A DNA stretch of 7,515 bases from Nitrosomonas sp. (GCA_005779435.1 SXJH01000020.1:1-7515); one strand, 5' to 3'; shown: positions 1 through 6,071, numbered from the stretch's first letter. Program-made: numbers and translations. The notes: a model not told the origin generated them from the sequence alone.

Positions 1-11
1 CGGATCTATAT

Positions 12-40
12 TTGACTTTTGACGGAGCCTGACATAGAAT
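12..40 (+). promoter_or_regulatory. Sigma70-type promoter of the rplM-rpsI operon
   Basis: TTGACT (12-17) and TAGAAT (35-40) are separated by exactly 17 bases, a near-consensus -35/-10 pair. A start of transcription near base 47 would leave a leader of about 30 bases before the GTG start of rplM. A second TTGACG (19-24) overlaps the spacer but is too close to the -10 box to serve it. Strong promoters are expected for ribosomal protein operons. Seen by pattern only. Confidence 0.65.
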
Positions 41-76
41 CACCGGCTCTTTTTTGAATTTGCAGGACAGGTTTTC

Positions 77-511
77 GTGAAAACATTTTCAGCCAAACCA
101 CACGAAGTAAATCATGACTGGTTCGTCATTGATGCGACCGACAAAGTACTGGGTCGCTTGGCTTCGTTGATCGCTCATCGCTTGCGCGGCAAGCATAAGC
201 CCATTTACACGCCGCACGTTGACACCGGCGATTATATCGTCGTCGTTAACGTCGATAAAATTCGCGTAACCGGCAATAAGCTGGACGATAAGATTTATTA
301 TCGCCATTCCGGTTATCCGGGCGGTATTTACGCAACGCCGTTGAGAAAAATGCACGCACGTTTCCCGGCGCGACCGCTTGAAAAAGCAGTCAAGGGTATG
401 CTGCCCAAAGGCCCGCTCGGTTACGCGATGTTAAAGAAATTAAAAATTTATGCAGGCGACACACACCCTCACGCTGCACAGCAACCTAAACCACTGGAAG
501 TCAGAGCATAA
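77..511 (+). CDS. rplM: 50S ribosomal protein L13
   Basis: Structural protein of the large ribosomal subunit that binds 23S rRNA early in assembly. The 144-residue product has the family's usual length (about 142) and is recognisable throughout: the N-terminal part with WFVIDATDKVLGRLAS (15-30), the RHSGYPGG segment (76-83), and the L13 signature region around KGMLPKGPLG to KIYAGDTHPH (107-132). The start is GTG at 77, preceded by AGGA (64-67) at a suitable distance; it gives the typical MKTFSAKP N-terminus. The stop lies two bases before rpsI, the near-universal rplM-rpsI pairing, so the two are co-transcribed from the promoter at 12-40. Confidence 0.97.
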   Translation: MKTFSAKPHEVNHDWFVIDATDKVLGRLASLIAHRLRGKHKPIYTPHVDTGDYIVVVNVDKIRVTGNKLDDKIYYRHSGYPGGIYATPLRKMHARFPARPLEKAVKGMLPKGPLGYAMLKKLKIYAGDTHPHAAQQPKPLEVRA

Positions 512-513
512 CT

Positions 514-906
514 ATGGCTACGCAATACAATTACGGAACAGGGCGGCGCAAAAGCGCGGTAGCCCGCGTGTTTATCAAGCCGGGAAAGGGCGCGATCATT
601 ATCAACGATAAAGCGATTGACGATTACTTTTCACGCAAGACAGGACGCATGATCGTCAGACAGCCGCTGGAATTGACGAACAACGCCAATACATTCGACA
701 TCATGGTTAATATCCATGGCGGCGGAGAATCGGGTCAGGCCGGTGCGGTGCGTCATGGCATTACCCGCGCTTTGATCGATTACGATGCGACACTGAAACC
801 CGTTTTAAGCAAAGCGGGTTTGGTGACTCGCGATGCACGCGAAGTAGAGCGTAAAAAAGTTGGTTTGCGCAAAGCGCGCCGCCGTAAGCAATTCTCTAAA
901 CGATAA
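514..906 (+). CDS. rpsI: 30S ribosomal protein S9
   Basis: Small-subunit ribosomal protein whose extended C-terminal tail reaches the P-site tRNA. The 130-residue product matches the family length. Visible are the N-terminal NYGTGRRKSAVARVF (6-20), the S9 signature GGGESGQAGAVRHGITRAL (69-87), and the basic C-terminal tail ending in QFSKR, whose terminal Lys-Arg is the conserved tRNA-contacting end. The ATG follows the rplM stop by two bases, with a purine-rich stretch in the end of rplM acting as ribosome binding site, so translation is probably coupled. An intrinsic terminator follows the gene. Nothing is unusual in the protein. Confidence 0.97.
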   Translation: MATQYNYGTGRRKSAVARVFIKPGKGAIIINDKAIDDYFSRKTGRMIVRQPLELTNNANTFDIMVNIHGGGESGQAGAVRHGITRALIDYDATLKPVLSKAGLVTRDAREVERKKVGLRKARRRKQFSKR

Positions 907-914
907 CGTTATCG
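901..914. repeat. 14-bp perfect palindrome over the rpsI stop codon
   Basis: CGATAAC followed directly by GTTATCG is a perfect inverted repeat with no spacer. It contains the last Arg codon and the TAA stop of rpsI. It sits 16 bases before the terminator stem and is not part of it. It could be an operator-like site or chance; no function can be assigned from sequence alone. Confidence 0.5.
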
Positions 915-930
915 TTACTCGAGTCTTATA

Positions 931-964
931 AAAAAGCCGCCTTAATCAAGGCGGCTTTTTTATT
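931..964 (+). terminator. Intrinsic terminator after rpsI
   Basis: A 13-bp stem (931-943 pairing with 948-960), core AAGCCGCCTT/AAGGCGGCTT, closes a four-base AATC loop. The run of T from 956 is the U-tract on the forward strand, and the A-run on the left arm would give a partial U-tract on the reverse strand as well. It ends the rplM-rpsI unit and separates it from argC. Confidence 0.93.
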
Positions 965-1015
965 TAATATCTGGCAAAATGTCGATTCAAAAGAAAAAAT
1001 AAAAAAGGAGTTGCA

Positions 1016-2044
1016 ATGATTAATGTGGGTATCGTCGGAGGTACGGGATATACGGGGGTAGAGTTGCTTCGCTTGCTGGTGCAGCATCCGAAGGTAAAAA
1101 TCAAAGCGATTACCTCACGGGGGGAAGCTGGCATGCCCGTTGCGGACTTGTTCACCAATTTGCGCGGACATATCGATCTTAAGTTCAGCGATCCGGCCGA
1201 TGCAAAGCTGAACAAATGCGATGTCGTGTTCTTCGCCACTCCCAACGGTATTGCCATGCAGCAAGCGGAATCCTTGCTCCAAGCCGATGTTAAAGTGATC
1301 GATCTGGCTGCCGACTTCCGCATCAAAGACGTTGCGGAATGGGAGAAATGGTATGGCATGCAGCATGCCTGTCCTCATTTGGTTGCCGAGGCGGTCTACG
1401 GTTTGCCCGAAATCAATCGCGACGAAGTGAAAAAAGCACGTCTGATCGCCAATCCAGGATGCTATCCGACAGCCGTGCAACTCGGTTTCTTGCCGTTGAT
1501 TGAAGCCGGTGCTGTCGATACGGATCATCTCATCGCCGATGTTAAATCCGGTGTATCCGGCGCAGGAAGAAAAGCCGAAGTGCATACGCTGCACGCTGAA
1601 GCCTCCGACAATTTCAAAGCTTACGGTGTTCCTGGTCATCGGCATCTTCCCGAGATAAAGCAAGGACTGTCCAAAGCGGCCAAACATCCCGTCGGCCTCA
1701 CCTTCGTCCCTCATTTGGTGCCGATGATTCGCGGCATTCACGCAACGCTGTATGCCAAGCTCACAAAAAAAGTCGACCTGCAGGCGTTATATGAGAAACG
1801 CTATCGAAATGAAGCATTCGTCGACGTATTGCCCGCCGGGAAACATCCGGAAACTCGTTCGGTGCGCGGCTCCAATCTCTGCCGCATTGCCGTGCATCAA
1901 CCGCAAGGCGGGGATACGGCGGTGATCCTGTCGGTAACGGACAACTTGGTTAAAGGGGCTGCAGGACAAGCCATACAAAACATGAATATCTTGTTCGGCT
2001 TACCCGAAACCATGGGTATCGGCCAAGTTCCGCTGTTGCCTTAA
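1016..2044 (+). CDS. argC: N-acetyl-gamma-glutamyl-phosphate reductase
   Basis: Third enzyme of arginine biosynthesis: NADPH-dependent reduction of N-acetyl-glutamyl-5-phosphate to N-acetylglutamate 5-semialdehyde in the cytoplasm. The 342-residue product has the usual length of the long ArgC form. Seen are the nucleotide-binding GIVGGTGYTG (5-14), the catalytic-cysteine motif NPGCYPT with Cys149, SGVSGAGR (178-185), and the GHRHLPEI motif (207-214) that carries the catalytic histidine. The start ATG has a strong AAGGAG (1005-1010) five bases upstream in an A-rich leader. It follows the rpsI terminator, so it must have its own promoter; none is convincing in the short gap. The next gene begins 11 bases after its stop. 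Confidence 0.96.
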   Translation: MINVGIVGGTGYTGVELLRLLVQHPKVKIKAITSRGEAGMPVADLFTNLRGHIDLKFSDPADAKLNKCDVVFFATPNGIAMQQAESLLQADVKVIDLAADFRIKDVAEWEKWYGMQHACPHLVAEAVYGLPEINRDEVKKARLIANPGCYPTAVQLGFLPLIEAGAVDTDHLIADVKSGVSGAGRKAEVHTLHAEASDNFKAYGVPGHRHLPEIKQGLSKAAKHPVGLTFVPHLVPMIRGIHATLYAKLTKKVDLQALYEKRYRNEAFVDVLPAGKHPETRSVRGSNLCRIAVHQPQGGDTAVILSVTDNLVKGAAGQAIQNMNILFGLPETMGIGQVPLLP

Positions 2045-2055
2045 AAACTTATCCG

Positions 2056-2820
2056 GTGTTCAACTTGTTCAGAAAAAAACCGGGAATTCTGGCTGCTCGC
2101 TTGGTCGTTCGTGCCCGCCCCTCGTGGCAAGATCGACTCGCCGTTGCAATAATCGGTTGCGTATTTCTGGCCGCATTCGGTTGGGGCATGTATGAAGCCG
2201 GTAAGCATGAGGCGCTGGAGCAGCAAGACGATTTTGAGCAAAGCGAACGCCCGGATGACGCCCATGAGAAACTGCCGAGCTATAGCTTTAATCCGAGCGC
2301 TTGCCGTCAAACCAAAAAACAAAAGCTATGCGGCGAGATCGGCGATTTGACCCAGCAATTGCAAATCAATACCACATCCAATCAGAATCTGACCGTGCAA
2401 GTCAAAACACTGGCAAGCGAAAACGATCAACTGAAAGAAAAACTGGCATTTCTTCAACACCTGCTATCCGGCAATAACAAAACAGGTATTTCTGTCTATC
2501 AATTCAGTCTGAAAGAAACGCAAACCTCGGGTATTTACCGTTATGCGTTGACTTTGCTGCAAGGCGAGGAAAAGAACGGCGATTTCAAGGGCAATCTGAG
2601 ATTCCAAGTGCAATTATTGCAAAACGGACACAGCAAGACCATACCGCTTACCGGCAAGCATTCCAAGCGGGATTTTCCCGTCAATTTTAAATCGTTGCAT
2701 CGATTCGAAGAAAGCTTCAAAGTGCCGCCCAATGCCGTTGTTGAGGGCATTCAAGTGCAAATCTTCAAACATGGCGAAAGCAAGGCGCTATTGACCGAAA
2801 TCGCCAAACCGGCATCGTGA
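2056..2820 (+). CDS. Membrane-anchored coiled-coil protein, DUF6776-like
   Basis: Function unknown. The 254-residue product has a short basic N-terminus, one predicted membrane segment at about 28-46 (LAVAIIGCVFLAAFGWGMY), then a polar linker, a likely coiled coil at about 94-138 rich in Gln, Leu and Glu, and a C-terminal domain of alternating hydrophobic strands (about 146-250). This layout, with the bulk outside the cytoplasm, and its place between argC and a bactofilin gene fit the DUF6776 family of betaproteobacteria; the family name is from recognition, not a search. The start chosen is GTG at 2056, which keeps the basic residues before the membrane segment. No clear ribosome binding site is seen, so coupling to argC (11-base gap) is likely. 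A role with bactofilin in envelope or cell shape is inference only. Confidence 0.8.
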   Translation: MFNLFRKKPGILAARLVVRARPSWQDRLAVAIIGCVFLAAFGWGMYEAGKHEALEQQDDFEQSERPDDAHEKLPSYSFNPSACRQTKKQKLCGEIGDLTQQLQINTTSNQNLTVQVKTLASENDQLKEKLAFLQHLLSGNNKTGISVYQFSLKETQTSGIYRYALTLLQGEEKNGDFKGNLRFQVQLLQNGHSKTIPLTGKHSKRDFPVNFKSLHRFEESFKVPPNAVVEGIQVQIFKHGESKALLTEIAKPAS

Positions 2821-2833
2821 AGGAGACAAGACC

Positions 2834-3250
2834 ATGTTCGGGAAAAAGAAAAATCACCTGCACCATCACATCGATACATTGATCGGTGCCAATACGCAGA
2901 TTACCGGCGACATCAACTTCTCCGGCGGCTTGCGGATCGACGGCCGTATCGTAGGCAATGTCATTGCAACCGGCGATCAACACAACAGTACGCTGGTATT
3001 GAGCAATGAAGGCAGCATTCAAGGAAATATCAAAGCTGCCAATGTGGTTCTGAACGGCACGGTGACCGGGTCGATACAAGCGGCCGATTATTTGGATTTG
3101 CAAGAACATGCCAAAGTATACGGCGACGTTTGTTACGGTTCTATGGAAATTCAACTGGGCGCATCGGTTGAGGGCAAAATGACCCATCAAAGCAAATCGG
3201 AGATCGGCCTGTTAACGGCAAATATAACCGACCGTTCCGAAGCGCAATAA
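2834..3250 (+). CDS. Bactofilin (polymer-forming cytoskeletal protein)
   Basis: Bactofilins form nucleotide-independent beta-helical filaments, usually at the inner face of the membrane, that place cell-wall enzymes and other partners. The 138-residue product has the typical size, with a short basic N-terminus (MFGKKK) that in this family often helps membrane association, a central domain at about 14-117 made of repeated short strands (TLIGANTQITGDINFSGGLR, GNVIATGD, LVLSNEGSIQGNIKAAN, LNGTVTGSIQAAD), and a polar disordered tail. AGGAGA (2821-2826) lies seven bases before the ATG, and the gene starts 13 bases after the DUF6776-like gene, so the two are probably one unit. In related betaproteobacteria this place is commonly followed by erpA; here it is not. 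Confidence 0.93.
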   Translation: MFGKKKNHLHHHIDTLIGANTQITGDINFSGGLRIDGRIVGNVIATGDQHNSTLVLSNEGSIQGNIKAANVVLNGTVTGSIQAADYLDLQEHAKVYGDVCYGSMEIQLGASVEGKMTHQSKSEIGLLTANITDRSEAQ

Positions 3251-3416
3251 ATCAGCGTTTCCCGAAGTTTCATTCGGCGGCTTGCTTTGTAGGGCGCGCG
3301 CTTGAAAATCCTTTTGGGCCGCCAGCGGATCGAATGCGGGTTGACGGTGACTGGGCAATAGCGAGCGGATGGTTTGCCGCCTATAATGCCGGGCATTGCG
3401 GAGCACAAAAACAATT
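3251..3416. other. Non-coding gap between bactofilin and the TIR-FGE gene
   Basis: This 166-base stretch has no convincing gene on either strand. A weak 5-bp hairpin (CCGAA 3262-3266 with TTCGG 3273-3277) follows the bactofilin stop but lacks a proper U-tract. The right half carries the TATAAT box of the next gene. Short reverse-strand open frames here have no ribosome binding site and no recognisable family. It marks the left edge of the segment that does not belong to the usual gene order. Confidence 0.6.
3382..3387 (+). promoter_or_regulatory. TATAAT -10 box, probable promoter of the TIR-FGE gene
   Basis: A perfect TATAAT lies 29 bases before the ATG at 3417. The expected -35 place (about 3359-3364) has no good match, and the TTGACG at 3341-3346 is too far away, so the promoter may be weak or need an activator. 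Transcription would start near 3394-3396. That rules against the in-frame TTG at 3396 as the start codon and favours the ATG at 3417, with GGAG at 3400-3403 as a rather distant ribosome binding site. Confidence 0.45.
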
Positions 3417-4574
3417 ATGAACGACATTTTTCTTTGTTATTCAAAGCAAGACATCGATGCTGCGCTGCGGCTGGTGCAGCTTCTTGAGGCGGAAGGCTGG
3501 CGTGTTTTTATCGATAAGAAAACCCAGATAGGCCGTCGCTGGCATAAAGAAATCGAACGCGAATTGCATAGCGCAAAAGCGGTGGTGGTGCTGTGGTCGG
3601 CGACTTCTCGCGACAGCGATTTCGTGCTGGAAGAAGCGGAATACGGTAAGCGTAACAGCATTCTTTTTCCGGCGTTCATCGAAGCTGTGGAATATCCTTA
3701 CGGATTCGGACGCATACAAACTGCGGATTTGATCGGATGGAATAATCAGCCGGGGCATGCCGGTTTGGTGCAGCTTTTGGATTCGCTGCGATTGCATTTG
3801 AATGGCGATGCGCCATCCATCGCCAAATCGCCGTTAATCTCCGGCCAAACCTTCCGCGACACATTGCGATCCGGCGGTGAAGGGCCATTGATGACGGTGA
3901 TTCCCGCAGGGCGTTTCATGATGGGATCTCCCAAGGATAAACGCGGCAGGAGTGCTGACGAAGGCCCGCAGCATGAGGTGGTTATCGCGCAGCCGTTTGC
4001 ATTGGGCGTTTATGCGGTGACTTTCGACGAATACGACCGGTTTTGCCGGGAAGCCGGGCGAGAAAAGCCAAGCGATCAAGGGTGGGGGCGGGAAAACCGC
4101 CCGGTTATCAACGTTTCCTGGTGCGATGCGCAAGCGTACTGTGCTTGGCTGTGCGAGCAAACCGGACTGCTCTACCGCTTGCCGAGCGAAGCCGAATGGG
4201 AATATGCCTGCCGTGCCGGAACCGCGACGCCGTTTAATACCGGAGACACGATCCATTCCGATCAGGCAAACTTTGGTATGGCGCATAAAAAAACACTGCC
4301 GGCCGGTTCATTTCCGCCGAATAAGTTGGGTTTATGCGACATGCACGGCAATGTCTGGGAATGGGTGCAGGATTGCTGGCATGAAAACTATCGAAATGCG
4401 CCGGTCGACGGTTCGGCGTGGCTGGAGGCCAGCGGCGGCGATTGTAATCGCCTGGCGGTTCGGGGTGGGTCGTGGGTCAACGATCCACTGGACCTTCGAT
4501 CAGCTAACCGCATCGGGTTCATCACCGGTATTGCGATCAATACTCTTGGCTTTCGCATCGCTAAGGCTTTATGA
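3417..4574 (+). CDS. TIR domain fused to FGE-sulfatase/SUMF1-like (C-type lectin fold) domain
   Basis: Probable sensor-effector protein of 385 residues. The TIR domain (about 1-130) opens with MNDIFLCYSKQD, has the FIDKKTQIG segment (31-39) and VVVLWSATSRDSDFVLEEAEYGK (56-78); Glu73 is placed where TIR NAD-hydrolases have their catalytic Glu. After a linker the FGE-like domain (about 155-382) shows VIPAGRFMMGS (161-171), LPSEAEWEYACRAGT (255-269), GLCDMHGNVWEW (305-316) and RGGSW (349-353). The two catalytic cysteines of true FGE would fall at Asn355 and Leu360, so sulfatase-activating chemistry is not expected; ligand binding is more likely. Its end resembles a DGR variable region (separate entry). 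No signal peptide is seen, so it is probably cytoplasmic. The ATG start is preferred over the TTG at 3396. Family knowledge: TIR domains signal or deplete NAD in defence and regulation. The physiological role is unknown. Confidence 0.88.
   Translation: MNDIFLCYSKQDIDAALRLVQLLEAEGWRVFIDKKTQIGRRWHKEIERELHSAKAVVVLWSATSRDSDFVLEEAEYGKRNSILFPAFIEAVEYPYGFGRIQTADLIGWNNQPGHAGLVQLLDSLRLHLNGDAPSIAKSPLISGQTFRDTLRSGGEGPLMTVIPAGRFMMGSPKDKRGRSADEGPQHEVVIAQPFALGVYAVTFDEYDRFCREAGREKPSDQGWGRENRPVINVSWCDAQAYCAWLCEQTGLLYRLPSEAEWEYACRAGTATPFNTGDTIHSDQANFGMAHKKTLPAGSFPPNKLGLCDMHGNVWEWVQDCWHENYRNAPVDGSAWLEASGGDCNRLAVRGGSWVNDPLDLRSANRIGFITGIAINTLGFRIAKAL
4461..4562 (+). other. Putative DGR variable region (3' end of the TIR-FGE gene)
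   Basis: Codons 349-382 read RGGSW, six variable positions, L-RSANR, then a variable run ending in LGFRIA. This has the same length and fixed positions as FGE/C-type-lectin variable regions of diversity-generating retroelements, which typically read RGGSW-NNN...RSANR-N.N......NNIGFR-A. Where Asn is usual there are Val354 (GTC), Asn355 (AAC), Asp359 (GAC), Ile366 (ATC), Phe368 (TTC), Ile374 (ATC) and Asn375 (AAT), as expected if adenines of AAC codons in a template were changed while the third base stayed C. The GC-containing end CTTGGCTTTCGC could serve as the homing initiation side. No template repeat is in the window, so the assignment rests on pattern alone. Confidence 0.65.
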
Positions 4575-4607
4575 CTTTGATCTTTGCGCTTTTGTCCTTT
4601 GCGGGGT

Positions 4608-4626
4608 GCAGGGGCTACGCCCCTGC
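4608..4626. repeat. Perfect 8-bp GC-rich hairpin after the TIR-FGE gene
   Basis: GCAGGGGC (4608-4615) pairs with GCCCCTGC (4619-4626) around a three-base TAC loop, 33 bases after the stop. It has no U-tract of the normal kind, although TTTGATTTT follows a few bases later. In the Bordetella phage DGR a hairpin of similar stem length just after the variable region aids retrohoming; this one is farther away and has a different loop. It could instead be a terminator or transcript-protecting stem. Confidence 0.55.
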
Positions 4627-4649
4627 GGGTTTGATTTTCGGTTTGGTAG

Positions 4650-4675
4650 GGTGAATGAGCGAAGCGTCATCCACC
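4650..4675. repeat. Imperfect inverted repeat in the convergent gap
   Basis: GGTGAATGA (4650-4658) pairs with TCATCCACC (4667-4675) with one mismatch around an eight-base GCGAAGCG loop. It lies between two convergent genes and has no U-tract on either strand. Its form resembles the short palindromic intergenic repeats scattered in many proteobacterial genomes; whether it is repeated in this genome cannot be told from one copy. A further short stem, GCGCC/GGCGC (4712-4725), lies just past the stop of the reverse-strand gene. Confidence 0.45.
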
Positions 4676-4726
4676 ATGATGCTTGTTTCGTTTGCCGCCA
4701 CTCGGTGCATTGCGCCAAATGGCGCT

Positions 4727-5206
4727 CTACAAATCTTCCGCCTCGATCCCTGTTAAATCCTCGACATCGGCGAGTTTTGCCAGCAAGCCGGTGTAATTTC
4801 TCAGTTGCGCTTGCAGGGCTTGCAACTCCCGGCGGAATTGCCGGCATTGTTCAGGTAAGGCGAATGCGCCTTGCTGGCTTTTGCGGTGCCATTTGGCGGT
4901 GAACGGACGCACGATTTGATTCAGCACCACGATGGCGATCCGGGCGAATTGAATGCAGTCGCGGCCATGCGTTTTGAGCGTTTGTCGCGTGATGTCGAAC
5001 AAATCGTGAATACTGGCCAGCGCGGTTTGTTCCACGCCCTCCTCGTCCGGCAGCGGTTGTGTGGCGATGCGCGTGAGCAGTTCGACGTATAAATCCCAGG
5101 CGGCGGCTTTGTCGGGGTCTGAGGGTTTCCATTCCATTTCACCGATAAGGGCGTTGACTTTCAGGCCGGTGAGTTTCCAGTTTTCAAACAGGTCGTTGAT
5201 TTTCAT
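4727..5206 (-). CDS. Conserved-looking helical protein of unknown function (159 aa)
   Basis: I cannot assign a named family. The 159-residue product has no signal peptide or membrane segment and looks mainly alpha-helical. It has an N-terminal stretch LFENWKLTGLKVNALIGEME (6-25), AAAWDLYVELLTRIATQPLP (34-53), a central CIQFARIAIVVLNQIVRPFTAKWH (84-107), and a helical, Gln/Leu-rich segment (about 118-147) followed by an acidic end. The evenly spread hydrophobic and aromatic residues and lack of low complexity speak for a real gene. The ATG at 5206 has only a weak ribosome binding site and lies 36 bases after the DUF3426 gene stop on the same strand, so read-through from that unit is likely. 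It converges on the TIR-FGE gene. A partnership with the latter is speculation. Confidence 0.75.
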   Translation of the reverse strand: MKINDLFENWKLTGLKVNALIGEMEWKPSDPDKAAAWDLYVELLTRIATQPLPDEEGVEQTALASIHDLFDITRQTLKTHGRDCIQFARIAIVVLNQIVRPFTAKWHRKSQQGAFALPEQCRQFRRELQALQAQLRNYTGLLAKLADVEDLTGIEAEDL

Positions 5207-5242
5207 GGTGTCATGCGTGCGATTCGATGGGTGGAGTGTCGC

Positions 5243-6037
5243 TCAAGGATAGAGCAGCAGCAAGCGATAACCCACTGCGTTCAGTTGACTGCTGTCAAAG
5301 TCCAGGCGGATTTCGAGGTCGTGCCGGGGTTTGAGGAATGGCTCGTTCTTTTTCTCATCGAGCAAGTAATCCTGCGCAGTGAATATCTTGCTGGCAATGG
5401 TATTTTCTTTCGCATCCAGCAATAGCAGGTGTACTGCGGGCAATGCTTGCGGGAAAGGAGCATGATTGTGGATGGTTGCTTGCATCGTGGTTATTTCCGG
5501 TTGCCGCGCGGCGTTTTTTTGCAAGTCGGATGATTCGATGCCCAGCAGCTTGATTTCTTGCGGATAAGGAACGGTGCAGCCAAGCCGGTTGCAGTAGTGT
5601 TCCAGAGACGGCCTGATTTTGGGCAGGGCGACGGTCAGTTCCGTGCGGTAGTGATATGCAAGCTGCCCGATCAACAGCAACAGCAGAACGATGTTGACCG
5701 ATCCCCATAGCCATGACGAGGATTTCTCGGGCACGGTATCGTCGAATAATCGATCCGGGGTGCCGCCAGGTTGAGGGCTCCAGTCGAAATCGGCCGGTTG
5801 TGCGGCCAAGGCGTCCGGCGGCATAGCGATTGCCGAGCTATCGAACACCTGGATTCTACGCGGCCTTGACGGGGACGGGTATTCGATGGCGGATTCATTG
5901 ACGGTGATCAGTGTGGCCAGTCCGTTGAATACGCGCTGACAGTGGCCGCAACGAACGTCGCCGCCGTGCGCTTGCAATTGCGAGGAATTGACGCGGAATA
6001 TGGTATTGCAACTTGGGCAGAACGTCACGAGCGCCAT
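5243..6037 (-). CDS. DUF3426 zinc-ribbon membrane protein (MJ0042-type)
   Basis: The 264-residue product starts with a zinc ribbon: Cys7-x2-Cys10 and Cys30-x2-Cys33 in FCPSCNTIFRV and RCGHCQRVFNG, the MJ0042-type N-terminal finger. A low-complexity Pro/Ser/Asp linker follows (about 50-108), then one membrane segment at about 109-129 (WLWGSVNIVLLLLLIGQLAYH), and a C-terminal domain (about 140-264) with IHNHAPFPQALPAVHLLLLD, typical of DUF3426. The finger is predicted to be cytoplasmic and the C-terminal domain periplasmic. Its molecular role is not established. Position directly after prmA on the same strand is the common betaproteobacterial arrangement (accB-accC-prmA-DUF3426). The ATG start gives the complete finger; the ribosome binding site is weak. 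Confidence 0.9.
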   Translation of the reverse strand: MALVTFCPSCNTIFRVNSSQLQAHGGDVRCGHCQRVFNGLATLITVNESAIEYPSPSRPRRIQVFDSSAIAMPPDALAAQPADFDWSPQPGGTPDRLFDDTVPEKSSSWLWGSVNIVLLLLLIGQLAYHYRTELTVALPKIRPSLEHYCNRLGCTVPYPQEIKLLGIESSDLQKNAARQPEITTMQATIHNHAPFPQALPAVHLLLLDAKENTIASKIFTAQDYLLDEKKNEPFLKPRHDLEIRLDFDSSQLNAVGYRLLLLYP

Positions 6038-6071
6038 ACGCTATTGCCTATATCGAAAGAGAATCATTGCC

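Noticed and set aside
1115..1741. A 208-codon reverse-strand open frame opposite argC.
   Set aside because: It is fully contained within argC, whose motifs are unmistakable, and has no recognisable domain.
3396..3416. An upstream in-frame TTG start for the TIR-FGE protein.
   Set aside because: It adds seven polar residues before a typical TIR N-terminus and would coincide with the predicted transcription start, leaving no room for a ribosome binding site.
3212..3427. Reverse-strand open frames across the gap before the TIR-FGE gene, considered as a decayed neighbouring gene.
   Set aside because: They are short, overlap the bactofilin end, lack a ribosome binding site and show no family resemblance. 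The forward TATAAT box explains part of the gap better.
4575..4726. A DGR template repeat or a small Avd-like gene behind the TIR-FGE gene.
   Set aside because: No copy of the RGGSW-LGFR coding sequence with AAC-rich codons is present here or elsewhere in the window, and no open frame of Avd type is seen.
4126..4902. A 258-codon forward open frame overlapping the end of the TIR-FGE gene and the start of the convergent gene region.
   Set aside because: It lies in another frame of the clearly recognisable FGE domain, is rich in Arg and Cys with no known motif, and has no ribosome binding site. It is a shadow.
3251..5242. A CRISPR array, tRNA gene or IS element at the edges of the accessory segment.
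   Set aside because: I found no regularly spaced repeats, no cloverleaf-like sequence, no transposase and no matching terminal repeats.
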